DNA of 64,000 bases from Mesorhizobium sp. WSM3860. GTDB lineage: Bacteria; Pseudomonadota; Alphaproteobacteria; Rhizobiales; Rhizobiaceae. A program made the position numbers and the translations under genes. This document shows positions 32,732 to 40,592 of this stretch, piece after piece. The notes below the pieces were generated by a model. It ran no database searches, was not told the origin of the DNA, and was given only the letters and a program-made list of their open reading frames with translations. Each line of letters begins with the position of its first letter. The first letter of the stretch is position 1. The stretch is from NCBI RefSeq assembly GCF_002294995.1, contig NZ_NSGF01000015.1:62001-126000 (forward strand). The letters are read 5' to 3'.

Positions 32732-33033
32732 AGGTTCTGACCGCGAACAGGCTCTCCGACGGTATCGCCGTCTGGTACGCCGATGGCGGCTGGGCGGAGA
32801 CGGTCGGCCATGCCGACATCGCTCACGACAAGGCGGCGGAGGATCGGCTCGAGGCCATCGGCGCCGCGGCCGCCGCCAACAACGAAGTCGTCGACGTCAA
32901 CCTGATCGATGTGACCGTGATCAACGGCGTGGTCGAGCCGGTGCGGCTGCGCGAGAAGATCCGCGCCGCGGGACCCACCATCCGTACCGACATCGGCAAG
33001 CAGGCGAGCCCGGCTCCGGCACGGGCGGCATAG
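32728..33033 (+). CDS. DUF2849 protein of the sulfite-reductase operon
   Basis: A 101-residue protein, KVLTANRLSDGIAVWYADGGW onward, ending in an Ala/Pro-rich tail. DUF2849 genes sit between cysG and cysI in many alphaproteobacteria, as here. No activity is known; a role in siroheme delivery or sulfite-reductase assembly is a reasonable guess. It overlaps cysG by 4 bases and precedes cysI by 40. Confidence 0.85.
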   Translation: MKVLTANRLSDGIAVWYADGGWAETVGHADIAHDKAAEDRLEAIGAAAAANNEVVDVNLIDVTVINGVVEPVRLREKIRAAGPTIRTDIGKQASPAPARAA

Positions 33034-33073
33034 AACACAAGAAAGCGGGCGGACGCGCCCTGAAAGACGAAGC

Positions 33074-34744
33074 ATGTACCGTTACGACGAGTTCGACCAC
33101 GATTTCGTAAAGGCCCGCGTCGCCGAGTTCAGCGACCAGGTGCAGCGCCGGCTAGCCGGCGAGATCACCGAGGACCAGTTCCGGCCGCTCCGGCTGATGA
33201 ACGGCGTCTATCTGCAGCTGCACGCCTATATGCTGCGCATCGCGGTGCCCTACGGCACGCTGAACAGCAGGCAATTGCGCATGCTCGGTCACATCGCCCG
33301 CAAATACGACAAGGGCTACGGCCACTTCACCACGCGCCAGAACATCCAGTTCAACTGGCCGGCGCTGTCCGACATTCCGGCGATCCTTGCTGATCTGGCG
33401 AGCGTCGAGATGCACGCCATCCAGACCAGCGGCAACTGCATCCGCAATGTCACCGCGGACCATTTCGCCGGCGCGGCCGCCGACGAGGTTGCCGATCCGC
33501 GTCCCTATGCGGAGATCCTGCGCCAGTGGTCGTCGGTGCATCCGGAGTTCTCGTACTTGCCGCGCAAGTTCAAGATCGCGGTGACTGGCGCCGAGCGCGA
33601 TCGCGCCGCCATCCAGACGCACGACATAGGGCTGCATCTGAAGAAGAACGCGGCCGGCGAGCTGGGCTTTGCGGTCTATGTCGGTGGCGGCCAGGGCCGC
33701 ACGCCGATGGTCGCTAGGAAGATCCGCGATTTCCTGCCGGAAGCCGAGCTGTTGTCCTACTGCACGGCAATCCTGCGCGTTTACAACCTCTATGGCCGCC
33801 GCGACAACAAATTCAAAGCGCGTATCAAGATCCTCGTCCACGAGACCGGCGTCGAGGAGATCACCCGCCAGATCGAGGCCGAATGGCAGGAGTTGAAGGA
33901 CGCGGAGCTGAAGCTGCCCGAAGCCGACATCCAGGCGATCAATGCCTATTTCGCACCGCCGGCATTGCCGGACCGGCCGGAAGGCGACGCGCCGGTGAAG
34001 CAGGCGCGGCTCGATTCCAAGAGTTTTTCGGAGTGGCTCGACCAGAATGTCGTGACGCATCGCCATCCCGACTATGCGGCGGTGACGATCTCGCTCAAGG
34101 GCATCGGCGAGGTGCCCGGCGACGCCACCGACAGCCAGATGGAAGCTGTTGCCGACATCGCCGAGAAATACGCCTTCGACGAGCTGCGCGTCAGCCACGA
34201 GCAGAACCTGATCCTGCCGCATGTGGCGCGCGCCGACCTCAAGGCCGTCTATGACGCGCTGGTCGAGATCGGCTTGGCAACGGCCAATTCCAACCTGATC
34301 AGCGATATCATCTCCTGCCCCGGCCTCGATTATTGCGCGCTGGCCACCGCGCGTTCGATCCCGGTTGCCCAGGAAATCTCCCGCCGCTTCGCCTCGCTGG
34401 AGCGGCAGCGCGAGATCGGTGAGCTGAAGCTGAAGATATCCGGCTGCATCAATGCCTGCGGTCACCACCATGTCGGCCATATCGGCATCCTCGGCGTCGA
34501 GAAGAAAGGCACCGAGCTCTACCAGGTGACGCTCGGCGGCTCGGCCGACGAGAACACGTCCGTCGGCGAGATCATCGGCCCCGGCTTCTCCTCGGAAGAG
34601 GTCACCGACGCCATCGAGCAGATCGTCGAGACCTATCTCGGCCTTCGGCTCAATCCCGACGAACGCTTTATCGACGCCTACCGCCGTGTCGGTCCCGCGC
34701 CGTTCAAGGAGGCGCTCTATGCTGGCGAAACCAAGGCCGCTTGA
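33074..34744 (+). CDS. cysI: Sulfite reductase hemoprotein (nitrite/sulfite reductase family)
   Basis: A 556-residue siroheme/[4Fe-4S] enzyme reducing sulfite to sulfide in the cytoplasm. Two ferredoxin-like half domains and siroheme-binding repeats are present: GHFTTRQNIQFNW in the first half, and the cluster ligands SCPGLDYC and SGCINACGHHHVGHIG (C-x5-C and C-x3-C) near residues 415-465. No CysJ flavoprotein gene is nearby, so ferredoxin is the likely electron donor, as in many rhizobia. The 3' end overlaps cysH by 26 bases. Confidence 0.93.
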   Translation: MYRYDEFDHDFVKARVAEFSDQVQRRLAGEITEDQFRPLRLMNGVYLQLHAYMLRIAVPYGTLNSRQLRMLGHIARKYDKGYGHFTTRQNIQFNWPALSDIPAILADLASVEMHAIQTSGNCIRNVTADHFAGAAADEVADPRPYAEILRQWSSVHPEFSYLPRKFKIAVTGAERDRAAIQTHDIGLHLKKNAAGELGFAVYVGGGQGRTPMVARKIRDFLPEAELLSYCTAILRVYNLYGRRDNKFKARIKILVHETGVEEITRQIEAEWQELKDAELKLPEADIQAINAYFAPPALPDRPEGDAPVKQARLDSKSFSEWLDQNVVTHRHPDYAAVTISLKGIGEVPGDATDSQMEAVADIAEKYAFDELRVSHEQNLILPHVARADLKAVYDALVEIGLATANSNLISDIISCPGLDYCALATARSIPVAQEISRRFASLERQREIGELKLKISGCINACGHHHVGHIGILGVEKKGTELYQVTLGGSADENTSVGEIIGPGFSSEEVTDAIEQIVETYLGLRLNPDERFIDAYRRVGPAPFKEALYAGETKAA

Positions 34745-35483
34745 CCGGATCGGCGGCGTCGAAGCCGGCGTTGCCGCGGAAGCGGCGGGGCTCGACGCGC
34801 TGCTCGGCCACCTGAAGCCGATCGAGATCCTCGAGCGCTCGGCGCGTGAATTCTTCCGCGGCGAGGTTGCCGCCGTGTCGTCCTTCGGCGCCGATTCGGC
34901 AGTCCTCCTGCACATGATTGCCGAGATCGACCGCTCGCTGCCGGTGATCTTCCTGGACACCGGCAAGCATTTCGAGGAGACGCTCGGCTACCGTGACGCG
35001 CTAGTCGCCGATTTCGGCCTGACCGATGTCAGGGTGATCAAGCCGGACGAAGCGGCGCTCGAACGCGTCGATCCGACCGGCCGGCTGCATGAGACCGATA
35101 CCGACGCCTGCTGCAACCTGCGCAAGGTCGAGCCACTGGCGCGTGGCGTCGAGCCATTCCGCGCCTGGTTCACCGGGCGCAAGCGCTTCCAGGCTTCGAC
35201 GCGCGCGGCACTCCCGGTCTTCGAGGCGGTCGGCTCGCGCATCCGCATCAATCCGCTCGCGCATTGGACGACGTCCGACCAGGCCGACTACATGCGCGCG
35301 CATGCGCTGCGTGAAAACCCGCTGGTCGCCTATGGCTATCTGTCGATCGGCTGCTTCCCCTGCACGCAGCCGGTACAGCCAGGCGAGGATGCGCGCAGCG
35401 GCCGCTGGGCGGGGCACGCCAAGACCGAGTGCGGCATCCATCTGTCGGGGCTGGAGAAGTCGCTGACCGACGCATCACTTTAA
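34719..35483 (+). CDS. cysH: Adenylyl-sulfate (APS) reductase
   Basis: A 254-residue PAPS/APS-reductase-fold enzyme that reduces adenylyl sulfate to sulfite with thioredoxin. The nucleotide-binding loop is SSFGADSAVLLHM. The [4Fe-4S] Cys pattern of plant-type assimilatory APS reductases is present: DACCNLRK and CFPCTQPV, with the catalytic KTECGIHL near the C-terminus. PAPS-specific enzymes lack the CC/CxxC cluster, so APS is the likely substrate. ATG 34719 has AAGGAGG eight bases upstream, inside the cysI end; GTG 34686 is less likely. Confidence 0.94.
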   Translation: MLAKPRPLDRIGGVEAGVAAEAAGLDALLGHLKPIEILERSAREFFRGEVAAVSSFGADSAVLLHMIAEIDRSLPVIFLDTGKHFEETLGYRDALVADFGLTDVRVIKPDEAALERVDPTGRLHETDTDACCNLRKVEPLARGVEPFRAWFTGRKRFQASTRAALPVFEAVGSRIRINPLAHWTTSDQADYMRAHALRENPLVAYGYLSIGCFPCTQPVQPGEDARSGRWAGHAKTECGIHLSGLEKSLTDASL

Positions 35484-35499
35484 GGATAGCAGCTACTGA

Positions 35500-35620
35500 G
35501 GTGAGGCCGGCCTGCAATGGCGGGTTCCTGCGCTTCCGGTGCTCACGCAGTTGAAGTACGCTGCGCTCCGGTACTCGGAAGTCCACCATTTCCGACTCGG
35601 GCCGACCTGCACAGCGACAT
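35500..35620. repeat. Dispersed rhizobial intergenic repeat, copy 2
   Basis: It begins with GGTGAGGCCGGCCTGCAA, identical over 18 bases to copy 1 at about 5934. It contains GTACGCTGCGCTCCGGTACTCGGAAG, nearly the same as copy 1's core. An internal direct near-repeat (CTGCGCTTCCGGTGCTC and CTGCGCTCCGGTACTC) makes it longer in its first half. It splits the sulfur operon between cysH and the DUF934 gene. Confidence 0.75.
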
Positions 35621-35653
35621 ATCCTTGCAATTCTTAGCGCATTAGGAATTTTG

Positions 35654-36187
35654 ATGACTGAGCCGACCAAATCGGAAACCCGCCTCTGGACCCCGAAGGG
35701 TTTTTGCGAGGACGAATGGACCCATGCCGAGAGCGCCGAGGCGCTTGCCGGCAATGGACGCTTCATCCTGCCGTTGCAGGCTTTCCTCGGGCTCGATTAC
35801 GATATCCGCAGGTCAGCCAAGGAGCGCCTCGGCGTGCTCCTGCTCCCCGGCGACGCGCTCGACAAGATCGTCGGCCTGCTCGACCAGCTGTCGCTGGTGG
35901 CGCTTGCCTTCCCGGCCTTCAACGACGGCCGCTCCTTCTCCAAGGGCGAATTGCTGCGCACCCGGCATAACTTCAAGGGCGTGGTCCGCGCCACGGGCCA
36001 GGTTTTGGTCGACCAGTTGCCGCATATGCTGCGGCTCGGCTTCGACGAGTTCGAAGTCTCCAATCCGGTGCTGTTGAAGCGGCTGGAGGAAGGGCGCACA
36101 GGCGGGTTGCCGGTCTATTACCAGCCGGCGGTAGAGCCGGAAGTCAAGGGTCCGAAATATTCCTGGCGGCGCAAACGCCCGGGCTGA
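35654..36187 (+). CDS. DUF934 protein of sulfate assimilation
   Basis: A 177-residue protein. DUF934 members are encoded with cysH/cysI in many proteobacteria and are annotated as oxidoreductases probably involved in sulfite reduction. Visible segments are PLQAFLGLDYDIRRSAKERLGVLLLPGD, AFPAFNDGRSFSKGELLR and a Trp/Arg tail YSWRRKRPG. No cofactor motif is seen. It follows cysH after a 170-base gap filled by a dispersed repeat, so it may be expressed less than the upstream genes or separately. ATG 35654 is preferred to TTG 35651. Confidence 0.86.
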   Translation: MTEPTKSETRLWTPKGFCEDEWTHAESAEALAGNGRFILPLQAFLGLDYDIRRSAKERLGVLLLPGDALDKIVGLLDQLSLVALAFPAFNDGRSFSKGELLRTRHNFKGVVRATGQVLVDQLPHMLRLGFDEFEVSNPVLLKRLEEGRTGGLPVYYQPAVEPEVKGPKYSWRRKRPG

Positions 36188-36246
36188 CGCCGCGAGGCCC
36201 TGACCAGCCGAAAGGCGCCCGTCCGATAGCAAGCGAGCCTGCAGCT

Positions 36247-36259
36247 TTGGTCTGACCAA
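36247..36259. promoter_or_regulatory. GntR/FadR-type operator, site 1
   Basis: TTGGTCTGACCAA is a perfect palindrome of the TGGTCnGACCA type bound by FadR-subfamily (FCD) regulators. A second copy lies 74 bp further, close to seven helical turns. Confidence 0.6.
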
Positions 36260-36321
36260 GAATCTTGTTTTTGACGTCCGGGATGCGGGCGATCTGCTTC
36301 CACGGCCTCTTTGCCGCGATC

Positions 36322-36332
36322 TGGTCAGACCA
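36322..36332. promoter_or_regulatory. GntR/FadR-type operator, site 2
   Basis: TGGTCAGACCA is the exact reverse complement of the core of site 1. It lies about 99 bases before the DJ-1/PfpI start. Confidence 0.6.
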
Positions 36333-36430
36333 CTTATGCGATTTGCACTTCCCCTTCCGCCCTCTTGCCCTTAGGATAGGATAATTATTTCGCGCTCCGA
36401 AATAAACAGGCGGCAAAGGGAGGAATCGGC

Positions 36431-37051
36431 ATGGCAGGCAAGAAGATACTGATGCTCGTTGGTGAGTTCAGCGAGGAATACGAAATCTTCGTCTTTGAGC
36501 AGGCAATGCATGCGGTCGGTCACACCGTCCATGTCGTCTGCCCGGACAAGAAGGCCGGCGACGTGCTCAAGACCTCGCTGCACGACTTCGAAGGTCATCA
36601 GACCTATACGGAAAAGCTCGGCCACGACTATATCCTCAACAAGACATTCGCCGAGGTGAACCCCGCCGATTACGATGCGGTCTACGCTGCGGGCGGACGC
36701 GGGCCGGAATATATTCGCATCGATAAGCGCGTGCAGGCGCTGGTCAGGCATTTCCACGAAACCGGCAAGCCGATCTTCACCATCTGCCACGGCGTTCAAA
36801 TCCTGATCGCCGTCGACGGCGTGGTGCGCGGCCGGGAGGTCGCGGCGCTACAGTATTGCGAGCCCGAGGTGACGCTCGCCGGGGGCATATATATCGACGT
36901 GTCGCCGACCGGCGTGCATGTCGACGGCAATCTGGTTTCGGCAAAGGGATGGCCCGGCCTTGCGGCGTTCATGCGGGAGTGCCTCAAGGTGCTCGGCACC
37001 GAGATCCGTCATGGCGAGGCGCTGATGCGCGACGAGCGCAGGGCCGCGTAG
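36431..37051 (+). CDS. DJ-1/PfpI-superfamily protein
   Basis: A 206-residue glutamine-amidotransferase-like protein. An early VGEFSEEYE supplies the usual acidic residue, AAGGRGPEYIR follows, and TICHGVQ holds the nucleophile Cys at the elbow. Relatives include stress chaperones, glyoxalase III and amidases; the SEEYEI and YCEPEVTLAGGIYIDV segments do not settle which. The ribosome site GGGAGGA is strong. The promoter region carries two GntR-type palindromes, suggesting metabolite-controlled expression. Confidence 0.88.
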   Translation: MAGKKILMLVGEFSEEYEIFVFEQAMHAVGHTVHVVCPDKKAGDVLKTSLHDFEGHQTYTEKLGHDYILNKTFAEVNPADYDAVYAAGGRGPEYIRIDKRVQALVRHFHETGKPIFTICHGVQILIAVDGVVRGREVAALQYCEPEVTLAGGIYIDVSPTGVHVDGNLVSAKGWPGLAAFMRECLKVLGTEIRHGEALMRDERRAA

Positions 37052-37098
37052 TTCCTCAGCGCCTTACGCTATGGAACTAGGGAAAGGGCGGCCTGCGG

Positions 37099-37299
37099 CT
37101 AGTGCTGCCGCTGGCCGTCCGCCTTGTCCGTCTCGGCGCCGTCCAGGCGGTCGAGCAGATCCGTGAACTGCTTTGGCACTTCCTTTTCCAGGCGAAATGC
37201 CGGCAGCGTGCGCAGAAGGCGCTTGGTCGCTTCCGTGCCAACCTGTCGCCTGATATCGTCGGCGAGCTTGGCGCGCCTTTCGCCAATGTTGCCCTTCAT
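37099..37299 (-). CDS. Small helical protein, weakly NepR-like
   Basis: A 66-residue protein on the minus strand, convergent with the DJ-1 gene. It starts MKGNIGERRAKLADDIRRQVG and has a C-terminal EVPKQFTDLLDRLD, a pattern reminiscent of the NepR anti-sigma helix, though the match is short. The ATG has GGGA six bases upstream. It is highly charged and helical, as expected of a small regulatory protein. It lacks the neighbours PhyR and EcfG, so a NepR role is unlikely to be general-stress control; it could be unrelated. The open frame may also be chance. Confidence 0.45.
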   Translation of the reverse strand: MKGNIGERRAKLADDIRRQVGTEATKRLLRTLPAFRLEKEVPKQFTDLLDRLDGAETDKADGQRQH

Positions 37300-37440
37300 G
37301 GTCCCAAAATCCTGTGTCGGCTTCGAAACTCTCGCAGCCCGGCAATGGTTCCCGCATAGGCTCTCAGTGGCAAGTAAAGCCGTCCGGTACGGTAAAATTT
37401 GAATTAATTTGGAACGATCGGGGAAGGACAGTCATCGGTG

Positions 37441-37467
37441 CTTGCCCCTTGATTTTTGGCCCCTAAA
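37441..37467 (+). promoter_or_regulatory. Heat-shock (sigma-32-like) promoter of grpE
   Basis: CTTGCC (37441-37446), 13 bases, then CCCCTAAA (37460-37467) resembles the RpoH promoter pattern CTTG-N-CCCCAT. It lies about 50 bases before the grpE ATG. Confidence 0.55.
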
Positions 37468-37517
37468 CCTCGATATCGGGCGCAAATCCAAACCAATTCG
37501 AATGACGGGAAACGGCG

Positions 37518-38168
37518 ATGAGCGACCAGGCAAAAGACGAACGCGCGCCCGAGGAAATCGAAGTCAACCAGGCTTCCGAGGCCCGGGCTTCCGGCGAACG
37601 TGCGGAAGGCGGCGTCGACGGCGACTATGAGGCGCTTGTGCGGCTGCTGAAGGAGAACGAGGAACTGAAGGACCGCGCGCTTCGCGTAGCTGCCGAAATG
37701 GAGAATCTGCGGCGCCGTACCGCGCGCGACGTACATGATGCGCGCACCTACGCTGTGGCCAATTTCGCGCGCGACATGCTGTCGGTGTCGGACAATTTGC
37801 GCCGCGCGCTGGACGCCATTCCGACCGAGGCCAAGGCCTCCGGCGATGCCGGCTTCAAGGCGCTGATCGAGGGCGTCGACCTCACCGAGCGCGCCATGCT
37901 GGCGGCGCTGGAGCGGCACGGCGTGAAGAAGCTCGCGCCCGAAGGAGAGAAGTTCGACCCGAACTTCCATCAGGCGATGTTCGAGGTGCCCAACCCCGAC
38001 GTTCCGGCCGGCACCGTGGTCCAGGTCGTGCAACCCGGCTATTCGATCGGCGAGCGCGTGTTGAGGCCGGCGATGGTCGGCGTCTCCAAGGGTGGCCCAA
38101 AGGCCGCCGCGGCCGAAGCGCCGGTGGAGCCGGGTCCGGTGAACGAGCAGGCCGAGAAGGATGCGTGA
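37518..38168 (+). CDS. grpE: GrpE nucleotide-exchange factor
   Basis: A 216-residue cochaperone that releases ADP from DnaK. A disordered acidic N-terminus (about 1-40) is followed by a long coiled coil (LLKENEELKDRALRVAAEMENLRRRTARDV) and the C-terminal beta domain with GEKFDPNFHQAMFEV and GYSIGERVLRPAMVGVSKG, the GrpE signature. The Ala/Glu tail is short. A heat-shock-like promoter precedes it. hrcA, often its neighbour, is not in the adjacent DNA; the downstream gene is convergent. Confidence 0.96.
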   Translation: MSDQAKDERAPEEIEVNQASEARASGERAEGGVDGDYEALVRLLKENEELKDRALRVAAEMENLRRRTARDVHDARTYAVANFARDMLSVSDNLRRALDAIPTEAKASGDAGFKALIEGVDLTERAMLAALERHGVKKLAPEGEKFDPNFHQAMFEVPNPDVPAGTVVQVVQPGYSIGERVLRPAMVGVSKGGPKAAAAEAPVEPGPVNEQAEKDA

Positions 38169-38298
38169 GGGACGAGAGTAGTTAGCAACCGCCTCCAAAA
38201 CCTACGGCATGATCGACCGCCCCCGAAGCCTGTCCGATTTCGGGGGACGATCAAAAAGGTCGCCACAATTTATTTGCCGCGCAGCGCTTGCCTTTTCT

Positions 38299-39078
38299 TC
38301 ACCCAAGCAGTTCACACCCAAAGCGGCTGACCACATCGGGAAACGTCTCCATGTCCGGCATTCCTACGCCGTCCGGAGGGATGTTTCTGTCGCCAGCGGG
38401 CACACTGGTCGCCCTCAAAAGGTCCTCGAAACCGCCGGGCGTAAAGAAGAACAGCATCCGGGCCGGCCCACGCTTGACCCTATAGCGATGCGGTACATCG
38501 CGTGGCCCAAACAGGAACGAGCCGGGTCCAGCCATGATCTTCCTGCTCCCGATCTCGAACTCGATCTCGCCTTCCATCACCTGGAATGACTCATCCTCGC
38601 GATGATGGACATGCAGCGGCGCCTCGCCTTCGTTCTCGAGCACTTCGACCAGGGTGAACTGGCCCGCCGTTTGGGCCGCTGTCGCCTTGATCACCGCCAG
38701 GGAGCCAAGCCACCAGCGCGCCTCCCCTTCCAAGGCGTGACTGCAAAAGGCGCGGGGGGTGCTCGTGCCACCTTCGCCGCCAGCCGCGGCCGCCACGGAG
38801 TGGTAGCCGACCTTGATCGACGCGGAATTCACCATCGAGCAATAGTTTTTGATGCCGGGCAGAGTGGACCAGACTTCGCCAGCCGCCTTGGCGCTGTCCA
38901 TGTCCGCCCATTCGAATATCTCCGTCCAGCCTCCCTCGGATTTGAGTAGGCGACGATTGAGGAAACCATGGAGCTTCCGCACCTCGTCATTCACTTCATC
39001 TTTGGTCTGCAGGAACATCTGCTCGGTGAATCCGGGCTTCAATGCAAATTCGGTGACTTCAACGACTTTCGTATCCAT
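38299..39078 (-). CDS. ABM-like domain fused to a cupin
   Basis: A 259-residue protein with two parts. Residues 1-about 95 look like a dimeric alpha/beta barrel (ABM/DUF718-like): VVEVTEFALKPGFTEQMFL, EIFEWADMDSAKAA. Residues about 110-259 form a cupin with HVHHREDESFQVMEGEIEFEIG and FGPRDVPHRYRV, supplying the His/Glu/His metal site. Stand-alone cupins of this kind are common; joined to an ABM-like module they are uncommon. Small-molecule oxygenase or isomerase activity is possible. It follows the tetR-type gene by 58 bases on the same strand, so that regulator probably controls it. Confidence 0.85.
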   Translation of the reverse strand: MDTKVVEVTEFALKPGFTEQMFLQTKDEVNDEVRKLHGFLNRRLLKSEGGWTEIFEWADMDSAKAAGEVWSTLPGIKNYCSMVNSASIKVGYHSVAAAAGGEGGTSTPRAFCSHALEGEARWWLGSLAVIKATAAQTAGQFTLVEVLENEGEAPLHVHHREDESFQVMEGEIEFEIGSRKIMAGPGSFLFGPRDVPHRYRVKRGPARMLFFFTPGGFEDLLRATSVPAGDRNIPPDGVGMPDMETFPDVVSRFGCELLG

Positions 39079-39136
39079 GACTTCCTCCTTCGCTATCGAG
39101 CGTTGCCCTTTATTTCGCCTCCCGCATTCTGTTCGT

Positions 39137-39748
39137 TCAAGACGTGCCCGTCCGGCCTTTGCCCTTGAGCCAGCAGAGCGCCATTGCCGTTGCCGTTTCG
39201 ACGGCCAGATCCACCGTCATGCCGCGTATTCGCATTGCGTTGAACGTCGGAAAGTCGAACAGGAAGCTGATTGCCTGAACGACATCATCGCCGGGGTCAG
39301 CCTCCGCCAGCGCCTCTCGCACGAATCCAGCCACCATGTTCCGCAGGTATTCTTCCCATTCCCGGATGGCAGGAAGCTCCCGCTCACGCAGGTCGCTTTC
39401 GAGATGCTGTCCGCCACGGGAGTAGAAGGCGAACAGCTCGTTCGCGACCCGGCGTAACCGTTCTTTTGGATTAGTCGCCCCGCCGATTATTTCCTTCACC
39501 GCTTCGGGCGACGGAGGACGCAGGCGCTCCATCAGCAATTCGCCGCACGCAGGCACGAGGTCATCCAGGGTAGGAAAATGCTTGTACACGGTGCCAACGG
39601 CGACATCGGCTTCCCCGGCGATATCCTTCCAAGTCGTGCCGAAGATGCCGTTCTTGGTGTGCAGCTTGATTGTCGCGTTGAGAATCCGCTGCCTCGTATT
39701 GGCGAAGGCGGCAGTCCGGGAACCCATGCTGTAGCGGCGAGGAGACAT
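39137..39748 (-). CDS. TetR-family repressor
   Basis: A 203-residue repressor. The N-terminal TetR helix-turn-helix is at about residues 20-65 (RILNATIKLHTKNGIFGTTWKDIAGEADVAVGTVYKHFPTLDDL). The variable ligand domain fills the remainder. It is upstream of the ABM-cupin fusion on the same strand, and a TTGAAT/ATTCAA inverted repeat lies 18 bases before its start, fitting autoregulation and control of the cupin operon. The ligand is unknown. Confidence 0.92.
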   Translation of the reverse strand: MSPRRYSMGSRTAAFANTRQRILNATIKLHTKNGIFGTTWKDIAGEADVAVGTVYKHFPTLDDLVPACGELLMERLRPPSPEAVKEIIGGATNPKERLRRVANELFAFYSRGGQHLESDLRERELPAIREWEEYLRNMVAGFVREALAEADPGDDVVQAISFLFDFPTFNAMRIRGMTVDLAVETATAMALCWLKGKGRTGTS

Positions 39749-39766
39749 AGTCGCCCACCTAATAAT

Positions 39767-39783
39767 TTGAATGAACTATTCAA
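39767..39783. promoter_or_regulatory. Inverted repeat before the tetR-type gene
   Basis: TTGAAT-GAACT-ATTCAA has perfect 6-bp arms in an AT-rich promoter region 18 bases upstream of the regulator start. It is a likely TetR operator. Confidence 0.6.
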
Positions 39784-39862
39784 TCATTTAATTTACCTAA
39801 GGTCAATCCCTTTCGTGGGTGTCGCTCGCTATTCCGCGCTCACTGTTTCATTATTCACCCCC

Positions 39863-40495
39863 ATGAACCCGATCGAGTTGCTCGACTATGCCGGCGTCGC
39901 CGTCTTCGCGGCGACCGGCGCGCTTGCCGCGTCGCGCAAAGAGCTCGACATCATCGGCTTCCTGTTTCTGGCAAGCATCACCGGCATCGGCGGCGGAACG
40001 CTGCGCGACGTCATCCTCAACCTGCCGGTGTTCTGGGTCGCCAACAGCGGCTATGTGTTGATCTGCGCCGTAATGGCGGTGCTTGTCTTCTTCAGCGCCC
40101 ATCGCGTCGAATCCCGTTACAAGCTGCTGCTCTGGCTCGATGCGATCGGGCTTGCCGCGTTTGCGGTGATGGGCGCTGCAAAGGGCCTGGCGATCACCGG
40201 CTCGCCGGTCGTGTCAGTCATCACCGGGGTGCTCACCGCGACCTTCGGCGGCATATTGCGCGACCTGATCGCGGGCGAGCCTTCCGTGCTGCTAAGGCCC
40301 GAAATCTATGTCACGGCGGCGCTTGCCGGTGCAGCGCTCTTCACCTTTGGCGATCTCGTTGGCATGTCGGCCCTGCCATCCAGCCTGCTCGGCTTTGCGG
40401 CGGCATTCCTGGTGCGGGGCGGGGCGCTGAAATTCGGCTGGTCGTTCCCGGCCTATAAGAGCCGGCCCGGGCGAAGGCCGGAGGATATTCCTTAG
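39863..40495 (+). CDS. TRIC-type cation channel/UPF0126 membrane protein
   Basis: A 210-residue inner-membrane protein with seven predicted helices arranged as two similar halves, each with a Gly-rich turn: ASITGIGGGTLRDVIL and GVLTATFGGILRDLI. These motifs define the YadS/UPF0126 family, homologous to animal TRIC channels; bacterial members conduct K+ and have been linked to glycine uptake. ATG 39863 starts the first helix; the longer frame crosses the tetR gene. It ends at a heptamer repeat hairpin. Confidence 0.9.
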   Translation: MNPIELLDYAGVAVFAATGALAASRKELDIIGFLFLASITGIGGGTLRDVILNLPVFWVANSGYVLICAVMAVLVFFSAHRVESRYKLLLWLDAIGLAAFAVMGAAKGLAITGSPVVSVITGVLTATFGGILRDLIAGEPSVLLRPEIYVTAALAGAALFTFGDLVGMSALPSSLLGFAAAFLVRGGALKFGWSFPAYKSRPGRRPEDIP

Positions 40496-40590
40496 TAGTG
40501 AATGGTGAATGGTGAATGGTAAATAGTGAATAGTCGGCAAACGGCAGGGCGTGTGCTCCCAACCATTCACCATTCACCATTCACCAATTG
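40496..40590. repeat. Heptamer-built inverted repeat (GGTGAAT family), copy 2
   Basis: AATGGTGAATGGTGAATGGT (40501-40520) and its exact reverse complement at 40562-40581 form a 20-bp perfect stem around a 41-base centre. Both arms consist of tandem GGTGAAT heptamers. It occupies the whole gap between the convergent TRIC and olsB genes, and so would appear in both transcripts. Confidence 0.85.
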
Positions 40591-40592
40591 CC

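Noticed and set aside
33152..34966. A 604-codon open frame antisense to cysI/cysH
   Set aside because: Its codons mirror the GC-rich third positions of the sense genes and the product has no domain; cysI and cysH on the plus strand are clear.
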